The notes under the pieces are model-generated. The model ran no database searches. It was not told where the DNA came from and worked only from the letters and a program-made list of their open reading frames with translations. From assembly GCA_032871835.1 (NCBI GenBank), contig CM065297.1, positions 38,875,098 to 38,939,097 on the forward strand: 64,000 nucleotides of DNA, given 5' to 3'. The position numbers and the translations under genes were made by a program. The stretch is from Dipteronia dyeriana. Its lineage: Eukaryota > Streptophyta > Magnoliopsida > Sapindales > Sapindaceae. The first letter of the stretch is position 1; every line of letters starts with the position of its first letter. Below, one piece after another: positions 21,290 to 32,831 of this stretch.

Positions 21290-22966
21290 TTCTGACTTCT
21301 CATCTTTCTTCAGGATTATATCTTGGAGGTGTTCTTCCCGAATGAGGGTCTCTATATAGTCTCTAAGTTGGTAACACTTAGAGGCCTCATGACCGGTTTT
21401 CTTATGGAATCTACAGTATTTTGTTGTATCTCGCCGAGCAAATTGAGACTGTCGGTATGGCTCCTTTACCAGATTGTTTTCTTCTAATATTGCCAGGATT
21501 TCTTCCTGTTTTTCCAGAGAGGGGTGTAGTTTGTGTAATTTCCTTGGAACTTCTCCGTGGTACGGTCAGCATTACGCCCACTTCCTTCATCCTTGCTTCT
21601 TTCTTTACAGTTTCCTTTTTGTTTTCCTTTATAGTTTTGTATATTCGACTAGGCATCTTTTTGTTCGGGACTGCCACCATGCATGTAGCAACCTCCTGTT
21701 GCTAATTTCTCTTCCTTGGCTAATGCATACCCTCCAGCCATATCCACCATATCTGCATACCTGATCAGACTAGCCCTTCTTAGGTCAAAAGACAGTCGTC
21801 CATTCTGCAGGTTGTTTACGAAAGCAGTAATTATGGCTTCGTCATTTACACTGCCGATTTCTGAGACCGTTTGACAGAATCTCCCTAGGTATTTTTTCAA
21901 CCACTCATCTTTCCCTTATTTCAGATAAGAAAGGTAAGCCACTGATTTTTCCTGTGCATATTGTCCAGAAATTGTCTTGAGAAACTTCTGCTTAACTCAC
22001 AGAAACTCACAATGCTTGCCGGGGGCAATCTTTCGAACACTCTTGAGCCTGTGTCTCCTAGAGTTTGTGGAAAATTGAGACATAGCAAAGGGTCACTGTG
22101 TGCGTACTGGGCCATGACGCTTTTGTATCGCCTAACATGTTCTTTAGGATCTGTATCCTTATTGAATTGTTCCACGTGTGGCATCCTGATTCTTTCTGGG
22201 AAAGAGGTTCGTAGGATGTCCCTAGTAAAAGGACTATCAGAATTATCATTGGACAACTCGTTGTATCCATATCACCTAACTCGTTGCTGACGTCGATTTC
22301 TCAGGTCAAGCTCCGAATCATAACATCTCTGTCCCCCACCAGTTCTCCATGATGGTTAAACTGTCGGGTGATCGTCATGCCCGTTTCCAACCTCTCTTCA
22401 CTCTGTTGACGAGTCTCAAGGGCCAATCCTTGCAGGCGTATGGTTCCATGGTGACGTTTGCGATGGTGCTGATCGCTATCCTCTAATGATGATAACCGAT
22501 CCCTGCACCGATCATATTTACGGTGTTTATCATGGGCCATCTGACCTTGAATCTGCCTTTGGCATGGTCATTTTTTCTCGGGTGTTTCACGTCTTTTGTT
22601 CTTGTTACGTGTTATACCCCTAGCTTGATTGATTTGAACCGAGTTCCTACCTTCTTCTGGTATATCTGGTTCTTGCCCAACTATAACCGAAAGAAGCCTT
22701 ATAGATGGGGGATATGAAGGATTTGCCTCTTTCGCATCTAATAGATCCACCCCTTCTTTTGCCGCATCCGTCAGTAGCTGTTGCAGTGCTTCACAGAAAC
22801 GACGTGATATGTCCTCACTGGTACGAGGAATTTATTGGATACCAACCACGGGTGTTGGTTGGTTCTCTGTTGTTGTGGTGGGATCTCGCGTACTCCCGCC
22901 TACGTGAGCATTATCTGGAGAATTTTGAATATCCCCAGAACTATTTCTGCTTCCACTACTAGCCAT
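21290..22966 (-). pseudogene. T1 gag
   Basis: The start codon at 22966 (MASSGSRNSSGDIQNS) lies 30 codons or fewer from the primer site and matches the T2 start at 48745 (MAGSGSKNTSKD). A basic and disordered N-terminal third is followed by the capsid-like retrotransposon gag domain at about 22215-21650. This shows FPERIRMPHVEQF, DPKEHVRRYKSVMAQYA, CELSRSFSRQFL and the C-terminal YLGRFCQTVSEIGSVNDEA. A zinc-knuckle-like CRFHKKTGHEASKCYQL occurs near 21370-21420. A stop near 22834 and others at 22568 and 21901-21920 break the frame. Gag would form the particle and bind element RNA. Confidence 0.82.
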
Positions 22967-22995
22967 TGCTTAATTTGACCGGAGGTTCAGCCCTT

Positions 22996-23007
22996 CTTCT
23001 AGAGCCA
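22996..23007 (-). other. T1 candidate primer binding site
   Basis: The minus strand reads TGGCTCTAGAAG two bases after the 5' LTR end. T2 has TGGCGCTAGAAG in the same position (48778-48789). TGGCGC starts are common for tRNA primer sites of Tat-like elements, but I cannot name the tRNA. Confidence 0.6.
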
Positions 23008-23009
23008 TT

Positions 23010-23841
23010 TTTTGACGTCGATTTCTCGATGGATGAGAGTCAACAAGATTGGATTTGGTTATGACCTGTCAAAGAGAAAGAGAAAGAGAAAGCAATTTTG
23101 TAGTTAATTAAGACACAAGTTTACTTGGTAAAACTCCGGTGATCTGAGAAATATCCACGGGTGGTTGAATAAACAACCAAGCCAAATCCACTATTGAAAT
23201 AAAGAATTACACCACTTGATTTTTTTTTCTCTCTCTGCTATGGATTTTTTGTATATTTTCTATTCCTTTTCTTCAATAATGAGATTATGGGTCTATTTAT
23301 ATATGCATGAAACCCTAATCATTGTTGTACAAGTAATGAACGAATTCATATTTAATTACAATTGGTTGTTTGTTGGAGTCGTCTTTAATTTCTTTCCTAT
23401 TTCAGAGATTGCATAGAGATCGTTTGGGACTCTGGTGATATAGTCCATTTAGGACTTATTTCCTTATAAATATGCAGTATTCTCGAAGTTAAGTTGTTGC
23501 CTGATTCGGAACCTGTTTCCTGTGTGGTATTTTATTCTTCTAGAAATTATTCTTGATATGGATGTCTTGCGTATTTGAGCAATACTCTTGGTTCTCCCAC
23601 GTGTAAATCACGTGCTGGATTTCTTTATTCGGGTTTCTCGTATCTGTCCCAAGTAGAACATGTTATCATTTGATCCCAAGCAGGTCATGGCTTTTCCGAA
23701 TATTTGTATTCTCACTCACTCGGGTTTCTATTCCTTTGCGATGTCTTGAAGGGTACTTTCCGGATGCCTATTCAGATATCTACATGGCAATTTTTAAAGG
23801 ACTATTCACTTTGTCAGTGACGTGTACATTCGACAAAAACA
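23010..23841 (-). repeat. T1 5' LTR, 832 bp
   Basis: It matches the left LTR over its full length. The plus-strand right end is ...CGACAAAAACA, followed by the AATGG duplication. On the minus strand a TATATAAATAG box lies at 23293-23303, a plausible promoter for the genomic RNA. Confidence 0.94.
23293..23303 (-). promoter_or_regulatory. Probable TATA box of the T1 5' LTR
   Basis: The minus strand has TATATAAATAG. The equivalent in the T2 5' LTR is TATAAATAG at 49067-49075. Confidence 0.55.
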
Positions 23842-23846
23842 AATGG

Positions 23847-25455
23847 TAATAAATTAATGATAACATAACAAAAAATTAAAATAATTATATCTAATCAAAT
23901 ATTAATGGTAACACAATAAAAACATTAATTATTGCATTCAAGTCAACAGATTCTATTTCTAAATATATGAAATTAACTCATATTTTTTTATTAAAATGGC
24001 TATTAATAAATATTTTTTTTGTAAGAAAATAAAAAAAATCCACTAATCCTTGCATCTCCGTAAAAGTCCTCAACATTTTTTATTGTTGAATCATTTAGAA
24101 GAGGGACATGTGAATTTCTTTTCTAGAAATGAGTATACTAAAAAATATTGATTGTCTTTAGAAAATAAGTATAGAAAAATAAATTAGTTTGTGAATAGGC
24201 TTGACATTAACCTTCACAGAGTTTATTTTTTAAGAAAATTGAATAGGTCAACAAGTATTTTTATAATAAACATTTTTATTTTAAAAAAGTATAAAAACGG
24301 TTTTTTCGAGTGAATTGGAGTGTATTTAGATATTATAAAAACACCATTTCAATGGTTTTTTATTCTTTCAGTTTTTTTTTGAATGTATTAAATATGCATT
24401 AAATACACTATGATTATTTCTAAAAATAATTATTTTTTAATTTAGTTATTCTTATAAATGATGGTAATTACATCACTTTCGAAACAAATTAAAATATCAA
24501 TTGTAATATCAAAATAGTGGTAATTCATTTTGTATAGAATTAATGGTAAATTTTAAAAACATAACAATGACAATATATTAATGGTATTATAACAAAAAAA
24601 AAGTTTAAATCAAATATAATGGTAAACAATAAAAACATTAATTATTACATTCAAATTCAATAGATTTTTTTCTAAATATATGAAAATTCAATCATATTTT
24701 TTTATAAATGGTAATAAATAATTTTTTTGTAAGATAATACAAAAAAATAACTCCACTACTATTTGTATATCCTCAAAAGTCTTCACATTTATATTTATTT
24801 TATTGAATCATCTATGTGAATGACAGGTGAAAAAATAATATTCAGAAATGAGTTTATTTTAAAAAAAATGAAACCCATATGTCGTGGAGCTTTTAGATTT
24901 AAATGCATTAATATTTCATTTATTGTATTTATATATATATATATATATATTTAATATTATTATTCCATTTACTATCTTTATTTTTTAATATGATTAAAAA
25001 TTATTTATCTTTTGGCATTCTTCTTATTAAACTACTTAAATATATGATTAAATTTGTAAATATTTAAAATTCTTTCGGTATTCCTAAAAATATCAATACA
25101 ACACATTCAATTTTATTGTTGCATTTATTAAAAATGTAATAGTTGATAATAAAAAAAAAGTGAAAGGATTGAGAGATAAGTTATAAATTAGTAGTGAATT
25201 GGAAGAGTATTTACATTGGTTCTCCTGCTATATTATTATAACCAGTAAAGAATATATTAAATCTCATTTAATTATCTCTATCTTCCTCTAATATCTTTTT
25301 ATCATTTTCTAGGAATTTATATTTTTTAAAAGTAATTAAGCAACACTTTGATAACCTATTTTTCTAAAAATTAAATTCACTGTTGAGGAAGTTTATATGA
25401 GCCATGAAAGGCCAAGATGACGAACAATTGGAAAAAGCACAAAGAGTTGATAGTG
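23847..25455. repeat. Right part of dispersed repeat copy 1, then partial copy 2; AT-rich, non-coding
   Basis: 23847-24240 continues the repeat interrupted by T1. 24290-24880 repeats both the 3' part of 11640-12000 (GGTTTTTTATTCTTTCAG..., TTTTGTATAGAATTAATGGTAA) and 23870-24160 (AAACATTAATTATT..., GAATCATTTAGAAG-like). It is therefore a direct, diverged second copy lacking the first third. 24880-25455 is AT-rich with a TA run near 24935-24950. No coding seen. Confidence 0.55.
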
Positions 25456-25466
25456 AATTCAATTAG

Positions 25467-26180
25467 AGATGCCACCGCCCCGCCGGTTACCTCATCCAGC
25501 TGTAAACCAATTCACATCATCGACCACTGGCCACTAGGGCCACCACCATGAAAAAATGCGTAGAGATTTTACAAAGGACAAGAGAAAAGAGATATATGTA
25601 GAAGAGGTTGAGAGAGAAACGGAGGATATGAGAGAAACAAATAAAAATAGATAAGAAACGAATCTGTTTAAATAAATAAGAAATGAAAAGAGAACATATG
25701 ATTAAGAAGATGATGAGAAAGTGAGATAAATGTGGTAAATAATATATCACATGATTTTTTTAATTTAATTCAATTTTAAAAAAAAATTCAAATTTAATAT
25801 AGCATTAAATAGTCTCTTAATTAGTGCCTATATATCAACCGATAAGTGCACTAGAATTAAAAATTAATAATTTGACTTTTAGTTAAACAATTAAATTAAA
25901 TTTATAAACCCTAAAAGTTTCTTCTCATAAATATTTTATTTTTAAAGGTATTTTACACATATTTTTTTACTGTATTTTTCTTTTCTATTCTTATCCATTT
26001 TATTTCCTTTTCTTTTTGGTTTTTTTAAAATACATTAAATATACATTAAATAGAAAATGATTATATTCAAAAGTAAATATTTTTGAATTTTAATTGTAAT
26101 ACCAAATAAATAATATTTTTCAAATTGAAATACCAAATTAATGGTATTTTTTATAGAATTAATGATAATTTTGTAAAAAA
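25467..26180. repeat. Dispersed AT-rich repeat, copy 3
   Basis: Same orientation as 11066-11990: GCCACCGCCCCGCCGGTTAC, CGACCACTGG, ACCATGAAAAAATG, then AGTGCACTAGAATTAAAA, TAAACCCTAAAAG and TTTTTGGTTTTTT follow in the same order. The (TA)15 and MITE of copy 1 are absent here. The family is unknown to me. 26181-26718 beyond it is AT-rich and shows nothing else except a TA run near 26585-26604. Confidence 0.6.
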
Positions 26181-26718
26181 ATATGATTCAACACCGCCTG
26201 CATGTCTATATCTTCTTTCCTCTATTTTTTTTCTCATTTATTCTTAAATTCTTTTTGAGCCTTTGATTTAATATTGATGAAATTATTGTCAGATATTTCT
26301 TAGGTGATCTGTTTCTGAAGAATTTAAAATTGGCCTTCACAAAGTTCTAAGGCAACCAGGCTCTCGATTTTCTTATATTACAAATTTTAAAATTTCTAAT
26401 CTTGTTTTTTTTTTGTCATTTTTAATTTATTTTTATTTGAATTTTGTCCGGCTTCTTCGCGGAGATTTTAGATGTTTTTTCTTAAGAATTTTCCTTGAGA
26501 AGAGGTCGAAAGATGGTTGTTGGAATTTAATAGAGAGAGCAATGACTCTTCTTTTTTAATTTCTTTTAATTTTAAATTATTCATATATATATATATATAT
26601 ATATTATGATTGGAAAAATATATATTTCATGATTATAAATATATTGGTTTTTGGGCTTGAAATAGTTGTATATCTACTGGCATGTTGTTCGTAAAATTTG
26701 TAAAAAATTTATTTAATT

Positions 26719-27688
26719 GTAATGTACTTAAAATAGTTCAACCTTAAAACACTATAAAAATACTAATAAATAAAAAGTAATACAATTGTAACTTTTCACT
26801 ATGTTCATAAGTAAATCTCATGTTAATGCTTCACTTCTTCGGTTTTCATAATCTTAAGCGCAAAGGAGATTTAAAAGTTAAAACAATTAAAGATAAATGA
26901 CTTTTCCAACTTTGTCTTCTTCATCATATCACACATTTTGACATCAACATAATTATTAAAAAGGAATATAAAATGATATTGATACAATAACTAACAAATT
27001 AAGCGTTCAAGATTGTGATGATATAGAATTTAACCATTATACAAGTCTCATATATTAACAATATCTATAGTTCTGTTTTAGATTAAGTTTTAATTGTAAG
27101 TCAATGAACCATAATCCACAACTAATTAATTTGTTCACATATATTAATATGATTCATAGATTGATTCACTGCATTAGCTCTTAAATTCATAATTTTATAA
27201 GGTAGGTTCGAAAACCAAAATACGATATCTAAATTGCCAATGAAGAAACATAATATCTAAATTATTTTATAATATTTTCACATAAATTGATTTTATAAAG
27301 AGTAATGTTAGACGTCTCAATTTTTTGTTTAAATGGTAATTTTTTGTTTAAATGGTGTGGCACGTAAAGTTTGAGCCTCTTATAAATAATGAGATTATTA
27401 TTATTACAGTTATTATTATATATTATTTTTTAAAAGTTTTTAAGTATTATTATTTTCCTTTGTTTTTTAAAAATAAAATTCTTATTATTATTATTATTAT
27501 TTTTTTATTTTTTTTATATATTAGTCAACAGGTCAAAAGGTGTGTGTTATTATTATATTTTTCCACTTTTAATGTAATTATGCATATAATCAGGGAGTGT
27601 AAATGTAATTTTTTTCTATACATCTGTTTCCCTTTCGTCGAATCAGTTGAGCTACTCCAGCTCATTGTTGGAGGTTTGTTGATTTAAA

Positions 27689-27744
<56 letters not shown>

Positions 27745-28029
27745 TTAATAATACCCTGTAAAAGCAAATTTATGAAAATAAAAACAAAAGGTTTATGTTA
27801 CTATTATTAATTGTTTAAAACATGCACGATGTACGGGCATGGTAAAATTTAATGTATATATAATATTTTTAGATTTTTCTTATGATGAATGATATTGTAA
27901 TGTACTTAAAATAGTTCAACCTTAAAACAATATAAAAATACTAATAAATAAAAAGTAATACAATTGTAACTTGTCACTATGTTCATAAGTAAATATCATG
28001 TTAATGCTTCTTATATTCGGTTTTTATAA
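26719..28029 (+). repeat. Arm A of an inverted block: about 1.18 kb unit plus start of a second
   Basis: The segment beginning AATGTACTTAAAATAGTTC at 26719 recurs at 27899 (about 130 bp before the LTR S2 begins), so arm A is a tandem unit a-b-c-d followed by a partial a. Landmarks are ACTTCTTCGGTTTTCAT (26840), AGTAATGTTAGACGTCTCAA (27302), ATGAGATTATTATTATTAC (27390), an ATT-rich part (27480-27510), GAGCTACTCCAGCTCATTG (27648), a GT/AT microsatellite (27690-27740) and ATGCACGATGTACGGGCAT (27822). All appear reverse-complemented in arm B. The hydrophobic frame 27352-27687 is microsatellite-encoded and not a gene. Confidence 0.8.
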
Positions 28030-29485
28030 TGACAAGACCCACCCCGACTCCTCTCTTGAGTACGGAGGAGACCCTGTGGGCTGAGCTTTTACTAGCATGA
28101 TAAAAAAGAACTTTCTACTAAAATTTCCATAGGAAATACTTCGCTTTTAAATATAAATAAATGCGAGGAAAATATTAGAGAGTACAAAATGTACATAATT
28201 GCAATTTCTTTTCATATTTTCGTTCGGTACAAAAAGTTTGTCAAAAATGACCGATCAGACCAAAAACCGACCACTTTAAATACTAAGTAACTAGTCCATC
28301 ATGAGTGGGAAACCGAACAGGCCGAGTAAGAAACCCGAGTAGGCCGAGTAGACCGAATAGGCCATATTGGTCGAATAGGTCAAGTAGGCCGAACAGACCG
28401 AGTAGAAATCCTACCATGTTCTGACCATGCCTACCATCCCTACCATGCCTACCGTCCCGACCATGCCGACCTCATATTTCAAAATATGTACATGAAAATT
28501 TAAAATGCATGACTTTTATGCTTCATGATGTCATCGAGTGGCCCACCTCAAAACTTCTGAGTCCGCACAACCGAGCAGCTACCTGGATAAATATTTAAGA
28601 GTGAAAGGATGAGCGCTAACGCCCAGTGAGTGAATAAAAACTTTTAAAAACACTTTTCTAAACCACTTTACAATAAACATTCAGTAATACATGGTATAAG
28701 ATAATATATCTACTTTCATGCTTAATAAACTGAATGCATCACTTTTTTGAACAAGAATAAGATACTTTATAAAATCTTAATCTGCACCAAATTCGTACTG
28801 GGAATATCCTCAATACGTAAGCCGAAATACTTCGGGTAAACGCCGAGTCATGAATAACTTCTGGTCATACCGGTGCAGAGTGACTCAATTACTCTTTCTC
28901 TGGTCATGCTCAGGCAGAGCGACTCTCTGGTCATACAAGTGCAGAGCGACTCAATTACTCTTTCTCTAGTCATACACTTGCAGAGCGACTCATGACATAC
29001 ACATGTGTAGAACGGCCCCAAAAGCCAACCATAATCATAACTGGAGAAGGTACATACATGGTGCTTTTATAGAAATCATAATCTCTTCTTGATAATTCAT
29101 AAAAATAATATACTAATTCTGAATGCTAATATAAGCATAAAATATATACTTTCAGTTCTCTGTTTACTCACCATCAATTATAAAAAGCAATAAAAAGCTT
29201 AAAATGATTTGCAGCAATTAAAGCATAAAACTGTAAACTTGAGTTAAAAACAAAACTGAAACTTAATTCACTCACAACTTAAAAGTCAAGCTTAATTCAG
29301 ACTGAATATGTTAGATTCCCTTCGTCTTCTTTCCATAACAATCACAAGATCCAATTAGAAACTGGATATCAAAGAAGAATCAACTGAAATCTATAATCAC
29401 GAGAGAGAGCTTCACTGACTTCTCCTTCTCTTTTCTTTCTTCTCTCCTTTCTTCTGCTGGATTCTACTGCTTTCTAGCTCTCACA
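28030..29485 (-). mobile_element. S2: candidate solo LTR, 1456 bp, at the hinge of the inverted block
   Basis: On the minus strand it starts TGTGAGAGCTAG and ends GGGTCTTGTCA, giving TG...CA ends, with ATAA on both sides (28026-28029 and 29486-29489). The flanking ATAA is weak evidence because the right flank is an AAT microsatellite. The interior has no coding. It contains a CCGAGTAG-type minisatellite (28311-28404), a TACCATGC-type repeat (28411-28470) and a CTGGTCATAC...GCAGAGCGACTC repeat (28866-29001). It is clearly foreign to the arms. I cannot assign the family. Confidence 0.55.
28866..29001. repeat. Minisatellite with GCAGAGCGACTC core
   Basis: Four units of CTGGTCAT(AC)...GCAGAG(C/T)GACTC, two of them followed by AATTACTCTTTCTC, lie head to tail. 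Confidence 0.85.
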
Positions 29486-30745
29486 ATAATAATAATAATT
29501 TTATTTTAAAAAAAATAAAGGAAAATAATAATACTAAAAAACTTTTAAAAAATAATATATAATAATAATTGTAACAATACTAATCTCATTATTTATAAGA
29601 GACTCAAACTTCACGTGCCATACCTTTTGAACAAAAAAAATTGAGACGTCTAACATTACTCTTTATAAAATAAATTTATGTGAAAAGATTATAAAATAAT
29701 TTAGATATTATGTTTCTTTATTGGCAATTTGGATATCATATTTTGGTTTTCGAACCTACCTTATAAAATTATGAATTTAAGAGGTAATGCAGTGAATCAA
29801 TCTATGAATCATGTTAATATATGTGAACAAATTAATTAGTTGTGGATTATGGTTCATTGTCTTACATTTAAAACTTATTCTAAAATAGAACTATAGATAT
29901 TGTTAATATACGAGACTTGTATAATGGTTAAATTCTATATCATCACAATCTTGAACGCTTAATTTGTTAGTTATTGTATCAATATCATTTTATATTCCTT
30001 TTTAATAATTATGTTGATGTCGGAATGTATGATATGATGAAGAAGACAAAGTTGGGAAAGTCATTTAGCTTTAATTGTTTTAACTTTTAAATCTCCTTCC
30101 GGTCTTTGCATTTGAGATTATGAAAACCGAAGAAGTGAAGCATTAGCATGAGATTTACTTATGAACATAGTGAAAAGTTACAATTGTATTACCTTTTATT
30201 TATTAGTATTTTTATAATGTTTTAAGGTTGAACTATTTTAAGTACATCACAATATTTTTCATCATAAGAAAAATCTATAAATATTATATATACATTAAAT
30301 TTTACCATGCCCGTACATCGTGCATGTTGTAAACAAGTAATAATAATAACAGAAACCTTTTGTTTTTGTTTTCATAAATTTGCTTTTACAGGTTATTATT
30401 AAATATAATATATACATATATATATACACACACATTTAAATCAACAAATCTCCAACAATGAGCTGGAGTAGCTCAACTGATTCGTCGAAAGGGAAACGGA
30501 CGTCTAGAAAAAATTACATTTACACTCCTTGATTATATGCATAATTATATTAAAACTGGAAAAATATAATAATAGCACACACCTTTTGACTTGTTGACTA
30601 ATATCTAAAAAAATGAAATAATAATAATAATAATAATAATAATAATTTTATTTTTTAAAAAATAAAGGAAAATAATAATACTAACCAACTTTTAAAAAAT
30701 AATATATAATAATAATTGTAATAATAATAATAATGATGATAATAA
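29486..30745 (-). repeat. Arm B of the inverted block (permuted c-d-a-b-c on the minus strand)
   Basis: 29580-30250 is the reverse complement of 26719-27390. 30250-30620 is the reverse complement of about 27515-27896. The AAT-rich c part occurs twice, at 29486-29580 and 30620-30745. Read on the minus strand this is one tandem period starting at a different point from arm A. Examples are GAAAACCGAAGAAGTGAAGC at 30121 and ATGCCCGTACATCGTGCAT at 30307. Confidence 0.8.
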
Positions 30746-30793
30746 TAATAACGATATATAATAATAATACTAATAGTAATACATAATAATATT

Positions 30794-32141
30794 CACTACT
30801 AAAAAAAAGGGTTATTGGGATTTTTTTTTTCGTCCCAATAGTCCAAATTCGTCCCTAAAGTCCTATTGGGATGAAAAAAATCCGTCGCCTCAAGTGGGTC
30901 GCAATAGCCTCTTTGGGACAAAAATTGAAATTCGTCCCTAAAAAGTACCTATTGGGACGAAATATAAAATATTATAAAAAATTATCATTTGGGAAGAAAT
31001 TATAAATTCGTCCCAAGAGATATACTATTTACGATATAATATTGTCCTTATTGATTAATAGAAAAAAAAAATTAATCCAACCACCCCACCACACGTGTGG
31101 TCCACCCGCTGCACCCACGACACAAACAGTAATGCTCAAACCATTACACTACATCATCAACTTTGATTATTTATGTAAAATGATTTATACATAACGTTAA
31201 TATGTTACTATACTTATTATATTTATCTAAATTTAAATTTTAATGAACAAAATATAAAAAGTTATTATTAGATCATTTAAATTGATCCTAGTAGTATTTA
31301 TAAATATTTTATATATTATACCAATGAATATTGTAAAACATTTATTAGATAATGTTTTGCTAAACTATTATTTTTAAAATCAGATATTAATCGAGTCAGT
31401 AGCCTACTGTGATCGATAAAATAAATGGTTACAATAAAAAATGGGAATGCGACTCTCACTTCTAAAGAGATTTCTCCTCACATCTGCGATTTAATTAGTG
31501 AAGTTAGACTTCAATATTTATTACAAAAAAAGCAGGAAAATATCCATATATACTTTGCCAAAGGTCGTCAACCATTTTTATTATTATTATTTTTACAGCA
31601 TATTTTAAATTCTTATTATTATATTTAAAAATAAAAAGAATATATATATATATATATATATAATTATATATATACATACTTTATGAATTTATTATAGAAA
31701 TTATTATAAAAAAGTGAAGAAAACTAATTAAGAATCTCAATTAAATTAAAAAATTACTTAAACTAAATTTTAAATAAAATAAGGAAAATACAAAGGAAAC
31801 TTTTTGGGACAAATCGATAGGATCTATTGGGAAAACATAAAATCCGTCCCAACAGGTTAGTTTTAGGGATTAATTATTTATTTTATCCTAATAAATATCC
31901 TATTGGGACAAAAAAAATCTATCCCTAAAAGTATCTTCAGGTTTGCACTTTCTAGGAACGAATAATTTATTTTGTCCCAATAGACATTCTATTGGGACGA
32001 TATTGTTTGTCCCTTAAAGTATTATCAAGGTTGTGAATTTTAAGGACAAATAATTTATTTCGTACCAAAAGACAACCTATTGGGACAAAAAAAAAATCCT
32101 CCCTAAAAGTTTCTTCTCAATAGCTATTTTTTCTTGTAGTG
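30794..32141. mobile_element. Non-autonomous CACTA (En/Spm) DNA transposon, 1348 bp
   Basis: The left end is CACTACTAAAAAAAAGGG and the right end, reverse-complemented, is CACTACAAGAAAAAATAGC. The CACTAC terminus defines the superfamily. The 3-bp duplication ATT (30791-30793 and 32142-32144) is as expected. Both subterminal regions (about 30815-31010 and 31800-32110) carry many copies of CCTATTGGGACGAA / CGTCCCAATAG in both orientations, the kind of array bound by CACTA transposase. The interior 31030-31800 is AT-rich with no transposase, and 31425-31628 is not a convincing frame. It must depend on a partner element elsewhere. It sits in an AAT microsatellite. Confidence 0.9.
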
Positions 32142-32144
32142 ATT

Positions 32145-32408
32145 TATGATAATAATAATAATAATAATAATAATATAAAATGATATTTTGTTTATATATT
32201 AACGTCCATGTTTGTTATCATCATAGTTTGTGATAGTGGTTGGTCCTTCAGCCTCCGAACACTTGTTTAGAAGTAAGGATCCACAAAGTTTAACGTTTCC
32301 CATGTATTATTATTTTGAAAATTTAATAATAATAATATTTTGAAAATTTAATAATAATAATATTTTTAAAATTTTATAATAATAATAATAATAATAATAA
32401 TAGTAATA

Positions 32409-32452
<44 letters not shown>

Positions 32453-32460
32453 GTGGCTAT
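32145..32460. repeat. AAT/ATT microsatellites and short AT-rich tandem repeats
   Basis: (AAT)n at 32150-32175 and 32375-32402, a duplicated TTGAAAATTTAATAATAATAA at 32315-32360, and (ATT)n at 32410-32453. There is nothing gene-like. Confidence 0.85.
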
Positions 32461-32798
32461 AGCACCAATGTCTCCTAAATTATATGTGAAATTGCATAAT
32501 ACACCTTAATTTTTTTTTTCTGGCACCAATGCCCTCTAACTTTTAAGCACATCTAAACAAACGTTCAGAGGTTAAAGCACCGAACCAACAACACACACTA
32601 TGATGGTAACGAGCAAGGAAGTTAATAGATAAAAAATTAAAAAAATTAAAAAAATATATCAATTTATATAATTTATCATCATCATAATCATCTTCATCGT
32701 CATCATCATCATTATATATTATTATTTTATAGTTTATTATTATTATTATTATTATTATATAATACTAATCTTATTATTATGTATTATTATTGTTAAAG

Positions 32799-32831
<33 letters not shown>

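Larger units (their letters stand above)
12005..23841 (-). mobile_element. T1: complete Tat-like Ty3/gypsy LTR retrotransposon, 11.8 kb
   Basis: The two LTRs (12005-12828 and 23010-23841) share their whole length, and the element is flanked by the 5-bp duplication AATGG (12000-12004 and 23842-23846). Coding for gag, protease, RT, two RNase H domains and integrase runs right to left, so the 5' LTR is the right one. A candidate primer site adjoins the right LTR and a polypurine tract adjoins the left. A spliced gene on the opposite strand occupies 13354-16286. The outer TG at the right LTR junction (23010) is mutated to TT. All pol genes contain stops, so it is presumably immobile on its own. 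T2 is a second copy of the same family. Confidence 0.93.

Noticed and set aside
27352..27687. Open frame of 111 codons, strongly hydrophobic
   Set aside because: It runs through ATT/TTA microsatellite in arm A of the inverted block; the Ile/Tyr/Phe-rich composition is a by-product of AT repeats and arm B does not preserve it.
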